A program made the position numbers and the translations under genes. The notes beneath the pieces are model-generated. The model was not told the origin of the DNA and made no database searches. It was given only the letters and a program-made list of their open reading frames with translations. From contig CAVUES010000010.1 in assembly GCA_963740555.1 (NCBI GenBank), forward strand, positions 124,001-188,000: a stretch of DNA of 64,000 bases, written 5' to 3'. This document shows positions 44,833-52,533 of this stretch, in pieces. Every line of letters starts with the position of its first letter. Within the stretch, counting starts at the first letter, position 1. This DNA comes from Mayfieldus sp963740555 (GTDB lineage: Bacteria > Actinomycetota > Thermoleophilia > Solirubrobacterales > 70-9).

Positions 44833-45672
44833 CTGCTCTCGATAGCGCTCGCGCTCGGCTCCAGCTTGTCCTGGGGCGTCTCGGACTTCATCGGCGGGCT
44901 GCAGAGCCGGCGGATGCCGTTGCTGACCGTGATGGCGATCAGCCAGCCGATCGGGCTGCTGCTGGTCTTGGCGGTCGCGCTTGCGCTCGGCGGGAGCATC
45001 CCGCCGGAGGGCTCAATGACGGCGGCGGTCGCCGGCGGTGTGGCAGGGGCTATTGGGCTCGGCTGCTTCTACGCGGCGATGGCGGCGGGGCCGATGAGCA
45101 TCGTCGCGCCGATCGCATCGCTCGGCGCGGTGGTGCCGATCGGGGTCGGGCTTTCGCGCGGCGAGCAGCCTGCGGCCGTTCAGATCGTCGGTCTCGTCGT
45201 GGCCCTTGCGGGCATCGCGCTGGCCGTCCGCGAGGTCGAGCACCCCGGCGCGATCGAAGTGCCGACCCGCAGCGTCGTCTTCGCCGCGCTGGCCGGCCTC
45301 GGATTCGGGACCTTCTTCACCGGCATCGACGGCGCCGCCGGGCACGATCCGTTCTGGGCCGCGGTCGCGGCTCGCAGCGGGGGCTCGACTGTGGTCGTGA
45401 TCGCCGCGTTGGTGGCCTCGGCACCTCTGGTCGTGAGTCGCGCGGCCATGGCGCCCTTGCTGGCCGTCGCGGTCCTCGACACGCTGGCCAACCTGCTGTT
45501 CGCCGGCGCGAGCAACAAGGGGCTGCTGTCGCTGGTCGCGGTCGCCGGGTCGCTGTACCCGGTGGCGACGATTTTGCTCGCCCGCGTCGTACTCGGCGAA
45601 CGTCTTGCCCGGATTCAGCAAGCCGGCGTCGTGCTGGCGCTCGGCGGGGTGGCGATGATCGCCGCGGGTTAG
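44833..45672 (+). CDS. DMT-superfamily (EamA) transporter
   Basis: About 279 residues with ten hydrophobic segments in two EamA repeats; typical motifs are SSLSWGVSDFIGGLQSRR and LLSLVAVAGSLYPVATILLA. The substrate is unknown. The start is a problem: the first helix (LLSIALALGSSLSWGV) needs codons upstream of the first usual start, TTG 44866, and only CTG 44833 lies between there and the in-frame TAG of the Gly-rich gene. I place it at CTG 44833. Its stop overlaps the convergent HAD gene by four bases (TTAG). Confidence 0.75.
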   Translation: MLSIALALGSSLSWGVSDFIGGLQSRRMPLLTVMAISQPIGLLLVLAVALALGGSIPPEGSMTAAVAGGVAGAIGLGCFYAAMAAGPMSIVAPIASLGAVVPIGVGLSRGEQPAAVQIVGLVVALAGIALAVREVEHPGAIEVPTRSVVFAALAGLGFGTFFTGIDGAAGHDPFWAAVAARSGGSTVVVIAALVASAPLVVSRAAMAPLLAVAVLDTLANLLFAGASNKGLLSLVAVAGSLYPVATILLARVVLGERLARIQQAGVVLALGGVAMIAAG

Positions 45673-46295
45673 GCGCCGGAGGCCAAAGCCACGCCGAGCA
45701 GCTCCTCTACCCGGGCGATCGTCTCGGCGCTGTCGCGGTGAAGCACCGCGGTCATCCCGACCGCCTCGGCGCCGGCGCAGTTCTCCCGCAGGTCATCGAC
45801 GAGCACGCAGTTCCCCGGCGCGACGCCAAGCCGCTCGGCCGCGAGCTGGAAGATCTCCGGCTGGGGCTTGTGCAGGCCGACCTCGGCCGAGATCACGACC
45901 TCGTCGAAGAGGCTGCGGATCTCGTCGGTGTAGTGGTCCATGACCCACGAGTTGGAGATCAACCCGGTTGGGACGCCGGCGTCGCGCGCCCGCCCGACCG
46001 CGTCCAGCATCCGCTGATCGGGCCGCAGCCCGGCGAACAGGCCCTCGACCAAGCCGTAGGGCTCGGTGCCCAGCAGCTCGGCGAAGCGGCGCTCGAAATC
46101 GGCGGGCTCGACCTCCCCGGTCTCAAGCCCACGAAGCGCGGCGAGGGCATCGGGGTTCTTGCGAAACAGCTCCTTTGCCGCGCCCGCATCGAGCCCGCGC
46201 TGCTCGCAGAAGGCGGCGAAGCTCGACCAGATGTCGCTGGTGAGCACGCCACCGAAGTCGACGAGCAGCGCTTTTTTGGTTCGGTCGGGGGCCAT
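45669..46295 (-). CDS. HAD-superfamily hydrolase
   Basis: 208 residues. Motif I is LLVDFGGVL (nucleophile Asp13; the second Asp of the usual DxD is Gly here, as in the DFGGV subgroup), motif II LISNSW, motif III a Lys in GLHKPQPEIF, motif IV VLVDDLRENC. It may be a phosphatase or dehalogenase-like enzyme; substrate unknown. Convergent and overlapping by 4 bp with the transporter, divergent from the phosphotransferase gene. Confidence 0.85.
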   Translation of the reverse strand: MAPDRTKKALLVDFGGVLTSDIWSSFAAFCEQRGLDAGAAKELFRKNPDALAALRGLETGEVEPADFERRFAELLGTEPYGLVEGLFAGLRPDQRMLDAVGRARDAGVPTGLISNSWVMDHYTDEIRSLFDEVVISAEVGLHKPQPEIFQLAAERLGVAPGNCVLVDDLRENCAGAEAVGMTAVLHRDSAETIARVEELLGVALASGA

Positions 46296-46329
46296 ATGCT
46301 TGGCCAGATGTTCTTCGCGGAGCGATCAG

Positions 46330-46346
46330 CGACGCGTCAGGCTGGT
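46330..46346 (+). repeat. Partial copy C of the 5'-leader element
   Basis: GCGACGCGTCAGGCTGGT lies 20 bp before the phosphotransferase start and shares the GCGTCAGGCTGGT core with copies A and B. It is followed by a small hairpin, GCCGCC-GAA-GGCGGC, touching the ATG. Similarity is short, so this copy is less certain. Confidence 0.4.
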
Positions 46347-46366
46347 CAGCCGCCGAAGGCGGCGCA

Positions 46367-47425
46367 ATGACGAGCGATGAGGCTACACCGACGACCGCCG
46401 TCCCCGACGGCATCGACCGCGCCGGGGTCGAGGGCTGGTTCGAGGCAAACGTAGACGGCGTCGTGCTCCCCCTCTCCTTCCGCAAGATCTCCGGCGGGCA
46501 CTCCAATCTCACTTATGAAGTCGGCGACTCCGCCGGCCGCCGCTGGGCGCTGCGCCGCCCGCCGCTCGGCAAGCGGCTCGGATCGGCCCACGACATGCGC
46601 CGCGAGCAGAAAGTCGTCTCGGCGCTGGCGGCGACGGACGTCCCGGTGGCGCCGATCGCCGGCTTCTGCGAGGACGAGTCGGTCAACGGGGCGCCGTTCT
46701 ACGTCATGGAGTTCGTCGAGGGCCCGATCCTGCGCGGGCAGGCCGAGGCGGAGGAGTACTTCGACGAGTCGGAGCGCCGCGCGATCGGCGAGCGCGTCGC
46801 CGACACCCTGGTCGACATCCACGCCGTCGACGTCGAGGCCGTCGGCCTCGGCGACCTCGGGCGCAGGGAGGACTATGTCGCCCGCCAGCTCCATCGCTGG
46901 CAAGGGCAATGGGAGAAGTCGAAGACGCGCGAGCTGCCGGTTGTCGACGAGGTCCACGACCGCCTCGTCGCCCGAATCCCCGAGCAGGGGCCGGCGACGA
47001 TCGTCCACGGCGACTACCGGCTCGACAACATGATCCTCGCCGACAGCGGGGAAGTCGCGGCGGTCGTCGACTGGGAGCTGTGCACGCTCGGCGATCCGCT
47101 GGCCGACGTCGGGATGCTGTTCGTCTACTGGGCACAGCCCGGAGACCAGCTGACGGCGCTGATGCAGCCGCCGACGCTGGCCGCCGGATTTCCGAATCGC
47201 GACGAGCTGATGGAGCGCTATGCGGAGCGCTCCGGCCGCGACCTCGGACAGCTCGACTTCTACGTCGCGCTGGCGCGCTGGAAGCTGGCGATCATCCTCG
47301 AGGGCGTCTACTCACGCTACGCCGCCGGCGGATACGGCAACACCGACCAGGGGTTCGAGCAGTTCGCGAAGTCGGTCGAGGACCTGGCCGACGCCGCCGC
47401 CGAGGCCGAGGCGCGCCTGAGCTGA
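46367..47425 (+). CDS. APH-like phosphotransferase (ACAD10/11-type kinase)
   Basis: A 352-residue aminoglycoside-phosphotransferase-fold kinase. The nucleotide loop is ISGGHSNLTYEV, the catalytic loop HGDYRLDNMILA and the metal Asp in VVDWELCTLGDPLADVG. This subgroup is often encoded beside acyl-CoA dehydrogenases; members fused to or paired with ACADs (ACAD10/11, LvaA) phosphorylate 4-hydroxyacyl-CoA. An acyl-CoA dehydrogenase lies one gene away, so such a role is possible. Resistance to aminoglycosides is unlikely. Confidence 0.82.
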   Translation: MTSDEATPTTAVPDGIDRAGVEGWFEANVDGVVLPLSFRKISGGHSNLTYEVGDSAGRRWALRRPPLGKRLGSAHDMRREQKVVSALAATDVPVAPIAGFCEDESVNGAPFYVMEFVEGPILRGQAEAEEYFDESERRAIGERVADTLVDIHAVDVEAVGLGDLGRREDYVARQLHRWQGQWEKSKTRELPVVDEVHDRLVARIPEQGPATIVHGDYRLDNMILADSGEVAAVVDWELCTLGDPLADVGMLFVYWAQPGDQLTALMQPPTLAAGFPNRDELMERYAERSGRDLGQLDFYVALARWKLAIILEGVYSRYAAGGYGNTDQGFEQFAKSVEDLADAAAEAEARLS

Positions 47426-47504
47426 GTAACGACACGAATTTCGGGGTTGATGGGAGGCGCGGATGTTGAAAGGGTTGGCGAATCCACCTCGATAAAGGAG
47501 CGCC

Positions 47505-47999
47505 ATGATCCGCAAGCACCTCTCTTACGCGAACGTGATGTCCACGGTCGCGGTGTTTCTCCTGCTCGGCGGCAGCGCCTACGCGCTGGCCAAGCACAGC
47601 GTCGGCACCAAGCAGCTGAAGAACAAGGCCGTGACGACGAAGAAGATCAAGAACGGCGCCGTGACCGGCGCAAAGCTCGCACCGGGATCCGTTGGCGGCG
47701 CCGCGCTCAACCCCCAGACCTTCAACGTCACCGTCACCTCCGTGACGGCGGACCCGATCACGCCCACCAACGTCGGTGGCGCGACGGCAACCTGCCCATC
47801 CGGCAAGAAGGCGATCGCCGGCGGCGGCCTCTCTGACAACGTGAACAACGGGGCCTACATCGAGGACTCGCGTCCTGTGACCGGCAACACGGGCTCGCCC
47901 ACTGCGGCCGGGACATTCACCGGCTGGCGAGTCATCTGGCAGAACCAGACGGGCGCCACAAACAAGACCCCAACGGTCTACGTGGTCTGCCTCGGCTAG
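47505..47999 (+). CDS. Secreted protein with ANVMSTVAVFLLLGG leader
   Basis: 164 residues. Basic start (MIRKHLSYANV), hydrophobic segment VAVFLLLGGSAYALA, then short KKIKNGAVTGAKLAPGSVGG-type repeats and a C-terminal domain with two Cys (ATCPSG, VVCLG). Same layout as the gene at 39795. AAAGGAG five bases before the ATG. Function unknown, likely extracytoplasmic. Confidence 0.68.
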   Translation: MIRKHLSYANVMSTVAVFLLLGGSAYALAKHSVGTKQLKNKAVTTKKIKNGAVTGAKLAPGSVGGAALNPQTFNVTVTSVTADPITPTNVGGATATCPSGKKAIAGGGLSDNVNNGAYIEDSRPVTGNTGSPTAAGTFTGWRVIWQNQTGATNKTPTVYVVCLG

Positions 48000-48043
48000 C
48001 CCATCCGGGCTTGCTGTCGCGGCGCCTCGACCGAGGCGTCGCG
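47998..48043. terminator. Tandem hairpins between convergent genes
   Basis: AGCCC-ATCC-GGGCT (47998-48011) is followed by an 11-bp hairpin, CGCGGCGCCTC-GACC-GAGGCGTCGCG (48018-48043, one wobble pair). Together they fill the gap between the secreted protein and the acyl-CoA dehydrogenase and would stop transcripts from both sides. Confidence 0.65.
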
Positions 48044-48047
48044 GCGG

Positions 48048-49313
48048 TTATGCCTGTGCCGCCGGCTGCGGCGCCGCGGCGCCGTCGGACTCCGCGTCGG
48101 CCGCGGCGAGCTTCGCGCGCCGGTTCAGCTCGCGCCGCGCGATCACCATCTTATGCACCTCGTCGGGGCCGTCGGCGAGCCGCAGCATGCGGCTGAAGCG
48201 CCACATCGACGCCAGCGGCGTGTCGTCGGTCATCCCGAGGCTGCCGTGGGTCTGGATCGAGCGGTCGAGAACGTCCATGACCACGTTCGCGGCCACCACC
48301 TTGATCATCGAGATCTCCTGGCGCGCGGCTCGCTTGCCCTCGGTGTCCATCTTCCAGGCCGCGTAGAGGGTCAGCAGGCGGGCCTGGTCGATCTCCATGC
48401 GCGACTTGGCGACGAAGTCCTGGATGAACTGCTTGTCTGCCAGCGGTCCGCCGAAGGCCTGGCGCGAGTTGGCGCGGTCGCACATCATCTCCAGCGCCCG
48501 CTCGGCTGTCCCGATCGCCCGCATGCAGTGGTGGATGCGCCCCGGCCCGAGCCGGTCCTGCGCGATCACGAAGCCCATCCCCCGCTCGCCGAGCAGGTTG
48601 GCGGCCGGCACGCGGCAATCCTCGTAGAGGATCTCGCAGTGGCCCGGCCCGCCGTCGTGGCCCATCACCGGGACGGCCCTGACCAGGTTGAAGCCGGGGT
48701 TGTCGACGGGGACGAGGATCATGCTCGCGCGAGCGTAGGGATGGCCCTCGGGCTCGGTGACGACCATCGCGATCGCCAACGACGCTCCGACGGCGCCCGA
48801 GGTGAACCACTTGTGCCCGTTGATCACCCACTCGTCGCCGTCCAGCTCGGCGCTTGCCCGCAGCGTCGTCGGGTCTGAGCCCGAGACCTCGGGCTCGGTC
48901 ATCGAGAAGCAGGAACGGATCTCGCCGTCGAGCAGCGGCTGAAGCCACTGCTCCTTCTGCTCGCCGGTGCCGTGGTCGGCGAGGATCTCCATGTTGCCGG
49001 TGTCCGGAGCCGAGCAGTTGAAGGCCATCGGAGCGAGCACGGGGCTGCGCCCCATCTCCTCGCAGAGGATTCCGTACTCCCAGTTCGCGAGCCCCGGCCC
49101 GTAGCGCTCGTCGGGCATGAACAGGTTCCAGAGCCCTTCCGAGCGGGCCTGCTCGCGGACCTCGCGAACGATCGCCGGGTAGGCGACGCCGGGGGCGACT
49201 TCATCGTCGAGCGCCTCCGCCGCCTCGCCCTCGTTGGGGTAGACGTGCTCGTCCATGAACGAGCGGATTCGCTCCAGAAGCTCGGTCACCTGAGGAGACG
49301 GCGAGAAGTCCAT
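48048..49313 (-). CDS. Acyl-CoA dehydrogenase (ACAD11-like)
   Basis: A 421-residue FAD enzyme of fatty-acid beta-oxidation. Helical N-terminal domain, then the FAD/substrate signature SCFSMTEPEVSGSDPTTLR, the middle strand WVINGHKWFTSGA, and C-terminal helices with RAIGTAERALEMMCDRANSR, QAFGGPLADKQF and SIQTHGSLGMTDDTPL. The overall length and the IHHCMRAIG segment fit the ACAD10/11-like group. The ATG at 49313 is chosen; the frame upstream runs through an 18-bp tandem repeat and is not protein-like. C-terminal Ala/Pro-rich tail. Confidence 0.9.
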   Translation of the reverse strand: MDFSPSPQVTELLERIRSFMDEHVYPNEGEAAEALDDEVAPGVAYPAIVREVREQARSEGLWNLFMPDERYGPGLANWEYGILCEEMGRSPVLAPMAFNCSAPDTGNMEILADHGTGEQKEQWLQPLLDGEIRSCFSMTEPEVSGSDPTTLRASAELDGDEWVINGHKWFTSGAVGASLAIAMVVTEPEGHPYARASMILVPVDNPGFNLVRAVPVMGHDGGPGHCEILYEDCRVPAANLLGERGMGFVIAQDRLGPGRIHHCMRAIGTAERALEMMCDRANSRQAFGGPLADKQFIQDFVAKSRMEIDQARLLTLYAAWKMDTEGKRAARQEISMIKVVAANVVMDVLDRSIQTHGSLGMTDDTPLASMWRFSRMLRLADGPDEVHKMVIARRELNRRAKLAAADAESDGAAAPQPAAQA

Positions 49314-49416
49314 CGCCCAAAACCTACCGCGTAAGGCGATTTCCTCAACTGACCGAGTCGACGGGGGACCTTCACGAGCGTTAAGGCGGGGACGCGGCAC
49401 CCTTCCTGCGATGGCT

Positions 49417-49510
49417 GGGGATTTTCGGAAATTCCTGTGCGTCAGAAGTACGAAAGTTTCACCAGGTGCAACTGATTTCCGCGTGATGCAAATTCGGTTC
49501 CGAAAAGTGC
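49417..49510. mobile_element. AT-rich islet with inverted ends (possible MITE-like remnant)
   Basis: A segment of about 95 bp is clearly less GC-rich than its surroundings and is bounded by TTTTCGGAA (49422-49430) and TTCCGAAAA (49498-49506), a perfect 9-bp inverted repeat, with GGGG / GTGCCC outside. No ORF inside. It may be a miniature element or a structured leader of the acyl-CoA dehydrogenase transcript. Confidence 0.35.
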
Positions 49511-49597
49511 CCACGGGATCCATGAGCCCCACGGGATCCATGAGCCCCACGGGATCCATGAGCCCCACGGGATCCATGAGCCCCCCACGGGATCCAG
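49511..49597. repeat. Tandem 18-bp repeat (4 units plus a partial fifth)
   Basis: Unit CCACGGGATCCATGAGCC repeats four times without change (49511-49582), then after two extra C residues a partial fifth copy begins. The unit length is a multiple of three and is open in several frames, but no gene with a start and Shine-Dalgarno is supported. No distinct spacers, so not CRISPR. Confidence 0.9.
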
Positions 49598-49639
49598 GAC
49601 CCCGCCCAAGGGAGGGGCCGAGCGGATCCCCTGCCGCCG

Positions 49640-51283
49640 CTAGCCGACCGGGTCGCCGAGTGGCAGCGTCACGTCGACCGAGGAGAAGTTGACCACCCCG
49701 GCCGAGCGTTGGATGTCATACAGCGTCGATGAGGGGGTGAGCTGGAGCGTGTAGCCGCCCCCCGCCGGTGCCCGCGCGGCGACCATCTCCAGCGCCCGGC
49801 TGATCGTGTGCCGCTGGCCGTCGAGCACGATCGGGATCGGGGTGGCGATGTTACCGAGGACGAAGTGGTTGCGCGGGTTGACGATCTGGGCGTAGACGAA
49901 GGTGTTCGCCGGGGCGCCGGTGCCGCTGTAGGTGAGCGAGAGCTGCGGGACACCGAGCACGTTGGCCGCCGCCGCCGGGCCGGGGATGTCGAGGTTGAGG
50001 GCGATCGGCGCCTGGCTGGCGAAGATCAACCCGCCGCTGCCCTGGCCGGGGAGGATCGGCAGGGTCCCGGAGCCGCTCGCGTGCAGGCTCCCGGCGGGCT
50101 TCAGCGGATAGTCGCGGCTGGTCCGCAGCTGGCCGTCGTCGGCGACCCAGGCGAAGCGCGGGCCCGTGTCCACCTTCTTCTTGCCGCGCAGGTAGCGGTC
50201 GAACCAGGCCAGCTCCCGGTTGTCGATGTAGCTCTGGTCGACGTTGCCGGTGAAGCAGGCGCCGTGGCCGCCGCAGAACCAGATCATCTTCGTCGGCACG
50301 GCCCGGCGCACGAGCCGCCCGCGCCTGTTGCGAACCGCGATTCCGTTCGGGCGCCTGGCGATCACCTTGTGGTCGCGGACGATGTTGAAGTTGGTCACCG
50401 CCTCGTCGAGCGGGAACAGGGTGTCTGCGGTCCCCTGGACGAACAGGGTCGGGATCTTGATTCGCTTGACCAGGTCGCCGGGCCCCTTCGACGCGTACCA
50501 GTCGAGGTCCGACTGCGGCACCTTCCCGGTCGCCTCGCCCTGGACCACGGTGTCGTAGAAGTGCGGGTCCTGGCGGCCCGGTGCCGAAGCCGGGTCCTGG
50601 AGCCCTCCCGGAAGCGTCGCCCCTTCAATCCCCAGCGCGACGAGGATCGAGCCCCACCCGTTCTTGACGTTCCCCTCCGGGAAGAGGCTGCTGAGCAGCG
50701 AGTGCCAGGCGATCGTCGGGATGATCGCGTCGATGCGCGGGTCGATCGCGGCGCTGACGAGCTGGATCCCGCCGCCGTAGCTGCCGCCGGTCATCCCGAC
50801 CCGCGGGTTGTTGTTGAGCACCTTGCAATCGAGGCGGCCGTTGCTGCGATGGCAGCGGCGGTCGAGCCGGGCCTCGGGCTGCTTGGCGACGAAGTCGATC
50901 AATGCCTGCACGTCGCGGCCCTCGTAGCGCGGGTCGTCGACCTCGACCGTGCCGCCTGATTGACCGAACCCGCGCGGGTCCCAGGTCAGCACGTTGTAGC
51001 CGTGGTTTATGAGCGTGTCGATGGCGACGATCCCGAACAGCGACTCGACCCCGCTGGCGCTGCCGCCGGACGTGTCGCCGCCCTGGCTCCAGCCCGGGCC
51101 CTCGAGGATCGTCGGCGCGGGGTGCTTGGCGTCGACGCCCTTGCCCGGGTAGAAGTGGGCGTTGATCTTGGTGCCGTCGAAGGAGGTGACGGTGACGTCA
51201 CGCGCCTGCGCGAAGGGCGCAGCAAGAGCCAGCAGGCCCGCGCCGGCGACGACTCCCGCGATCAAACCCCTGTGCCCCCGCAC
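49640..51283 (-). CDS. Secreted X-Pro dipeptidyl-peptidase-like alpha/beta hydrolase (CocE/S15)
   Basis: 547 residues. Signal peptide about 1-27 (AGAGLLALAAPFAQA), alpha/beta-hydrolase core with NVLTWDPRGFGQSGG and nucleophile Ser168 in GMTGGSYGGGIQ, a likely Asp in FVQGTADTLFPLDEA and His in WFCGGHGACF. A C-terminal beta-sandwich (about 420-547) resembles the X-Pro DPAP C-terminal domain. Family members are dipeptidyl-peptidases or esterases; the secreted location is clear, the substrate is not. The stop lies 42 bp after the tandem repeat. Confidence 0.82.
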   Translation of the reverse strand: MRGHRGLIAGVVAGAGLLALAAPFAQARDVTVTSFDGTKINAHFYPGKGVDAKHPAPTILEGPGWSQGGDTSGGSASGVESLFGIVAIDTLINHGYNVLTWDPRGFGQSGGTVEVDDPRYEGRDVQALIDFVAKQPEARLDRRCHRSNGRLDCKVLNNNPRVGMTGGSYGGGIQLVSAAIDPRIDAIIPTIAWHSLLSSLFPEGNVKNGWGSILVALGIEGATLPGGLQDPASAPGRQDPHFYDTVVQGEATGKVPQSDLDWYASKGPGDLVKRIKIPTLFVQGTADTLFPLDEAVTNFNIVRDHKVIARRPNGIAVRNRRGRLVRRAVPTKMIWFCGGHGACFTGNVDQSYIDNRELAWFDRYLRGKKKVDTGPRFAWVADDGQLRTSRDYPLKPAGSLHASGSGTLPILPGQGSGGLIFASQAPIALNLDIPGPAAAANVLGVPQLSLTYSGTGAPANTFVYAQIVNPRNHFVLGNIATPIPIVLDGQRHTISRALEMVAARAPAGGGYTLQLTPSSTLYDIQRSAGVVNFSSVDVTLPLGDPVG

Positions 51284-51321
51284 AGGGCAAATCTAACAGG
51301 GCCCGCCCCGTCCGGCGCCGA

Positions 51322-52056
51322 TCAGTCGGCGCGCCGGTAGCGGGCGAAGAGCTCGCTGTGTTCCTCCAGCAGCCAGGCGATCTCCCAGAGCCCGATCCGG
51401 GGAAGGTCTCCCTCGAGGATGTGCGGCTCCTCGCCGCCGGCGAGCTTCGGGGCGACGGTCAAGAACAGCTCGTCGACGAGGCCGGTGGCCTGGAGCTGGT
51501 TATGAAGGCCGGGCCCGCCCTCGCAGAGCAGGGCACGGATTCCGCGTTCCTCGCGCAGGTGGCGCAGCGCCTCGCCGACGTCGACGCCGACCTCGTGGCG
51601 CACGACCCGCACCGGGGTCTCGGTTTGCGGAGGCTCGGCCTCCGACGTCGTGAAGATCAGCACCCGCCCGCCGCCGTCGGTGAACAGCGGCGCGTCCCAC
51701 GGGAGGTCGAGGCGGCCGGAGACGATTACCGCGAGCGGGTCTTGGGCGAGGCCGTTCCGCTCCCGCCGGGCGCGCAACGCCGGGTCGGAGACCATGCGCC
51801 CGTAGCGTTCGGCGCGCATCGTGCCGGCGCCGATCATCACCGCGTCGACCCGGGTGCGCAGCATCTGCAGCATCTCGGTGTCGGTGTCGGAGCCGATCGG
51901 GCCCGATCGCCCCCCGATCGCCCCCCGCCCGTCGAGGGTGGTGGCGAAGTTGACCACCACGTAGGGGCGGTCGGTGTAGGCGAGGTCGATCAGGTCGAGG
52001 CCGGAGAGCTGCTGCTCGACCGTCGTCGGCCCGGGGTTGGGGAGCAGGCGCTGCAC
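51322..52056 (-). CDS. RibD C-terminal-like (pyrimidine/dihydrofolate) reductase
   Basis: A 244-residue single domain of the RibD reductase/DHFR-like fold. Signature features: PYVVVNFATTLDGRGAIGG, VDAVMIGAGTMRAERYG and ALLCEGGPGLHNQLQATGLVDELFLTVAPK. Stand-alone forms reduce a pyrimidine or another NADPH substrate; a riboflavin role is possible but no other rib gene is nearby. It is followed downstream by the CocE-like gene; the isomerase and sulfotransferase genes are upstream on the same strand. Confidence 0.83.
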   Translation of the reverse strand: MQRLLPNPGPTTVEQQLSGLDLIDLAYTDRPYVVVNFATTLDGRGAIGGRSGPIGSDTDTEMLQMLRTRVDAVMIGAGTMRAERYGRMVSDPALRARRERNGLAQDPLAVIVSGRLDLPWDAPLFTDGGGRVLIFTTSEAEPPQTETPVRVVRHEVGVDVGEALRHLREERGIRALLCEGGPGLHNQLQATGLVDELFLTVAPKLAGGEEPHILEGDLPRIGLWEIAWLLEEHSELFARYRRAD

Positions 52057-52085
52057 CGCCCCCCTTATACCTGCTGACCGCGGGG

Positions 52086-52529
52086 TTAACCGGGCGCGAT
52101 CTCGTTCAGGTGCTCGACGTTGGCGCGATCGGCAGCCTCGCCGCTGGGGCCGGCGCCGAACCAGGCGTCGAGGATCTCGGCCAGCTCCGCCTCGGAGGTC
52201 GCGCGCAGGCTCAGCGCCAGCACGTTGGCGTCGTTCCAGCGCCGCGCCCCTTCAGCCGTCTGCGCGTCGCCGCAGAGCGCGGCGCGGATTCCAGGCACCT
52301 TGTTCGCGGCGATCGACGCACCAGTGCCGGTCCAGCAGCAGACAATCGCCTGCTCGGCGCGTCCTTCGGCAACGTCGCGGGCCGCCGCTTCGGAGGCCCA
52401 GGCCCAGTCGTCGCGCTCCTCCGCCGAGAGCGCCCCGTGAAGGAGCGGCTCGTGGCCGCGCCTGCGCAGCTCGTCGACCACCGGCTCGGCCACCCCGACC
52501 AGCTCGTCCGCCGCCACCGAGATCTTCAT
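52086..52529 (-). CDS. RpiB/LacAB-family sugar-phosphate isomerase
   Basis: 147 residues. It begins KISVAADELVGVAEPVVDEL, has the anion/active-site segment VCCWTGTGASIAANKVPG (Cys64 or Cys65 as base) and ARRWNDANVLALSLR near the end, as in RpiB. The family interconverts ribose and ribulose 5-phosphates or allose/galactose phosphates. The N-terminal HDHAG motif of classical RpiB is replaced, so the substrate may differ. ATG at 52529 is four bases after the sulfotransferase stop. Confidence 0.78.
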   Translation of the reverse strand: MKISVAADELVGVAEPVVDELRRRGHEPLLHGALSAEERDDWAWASEAAARDVAEGRAEQAIVCCWTGTGASIAANKVPGIRAALCGDAQTAEGARRWNDANVLALSLRATSEAELAEILDAWFGAGPSGEAADRANVEHLNEIAPG

Positions 52530-52533
52530 GGGC

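Noticed and set aside
46367..47425. Aminoglycoside resistance kinase
   Set aside because: The APH fold is shared, but sequence pattern and the nearby acyl-CoA dehydrogenase point to the ACAD10/11-type kinase group.
49511..49597. CRISPR array
   Set aside because: Units are contiguous identical 18-mers with no unique spacers and no cas genes nearby.
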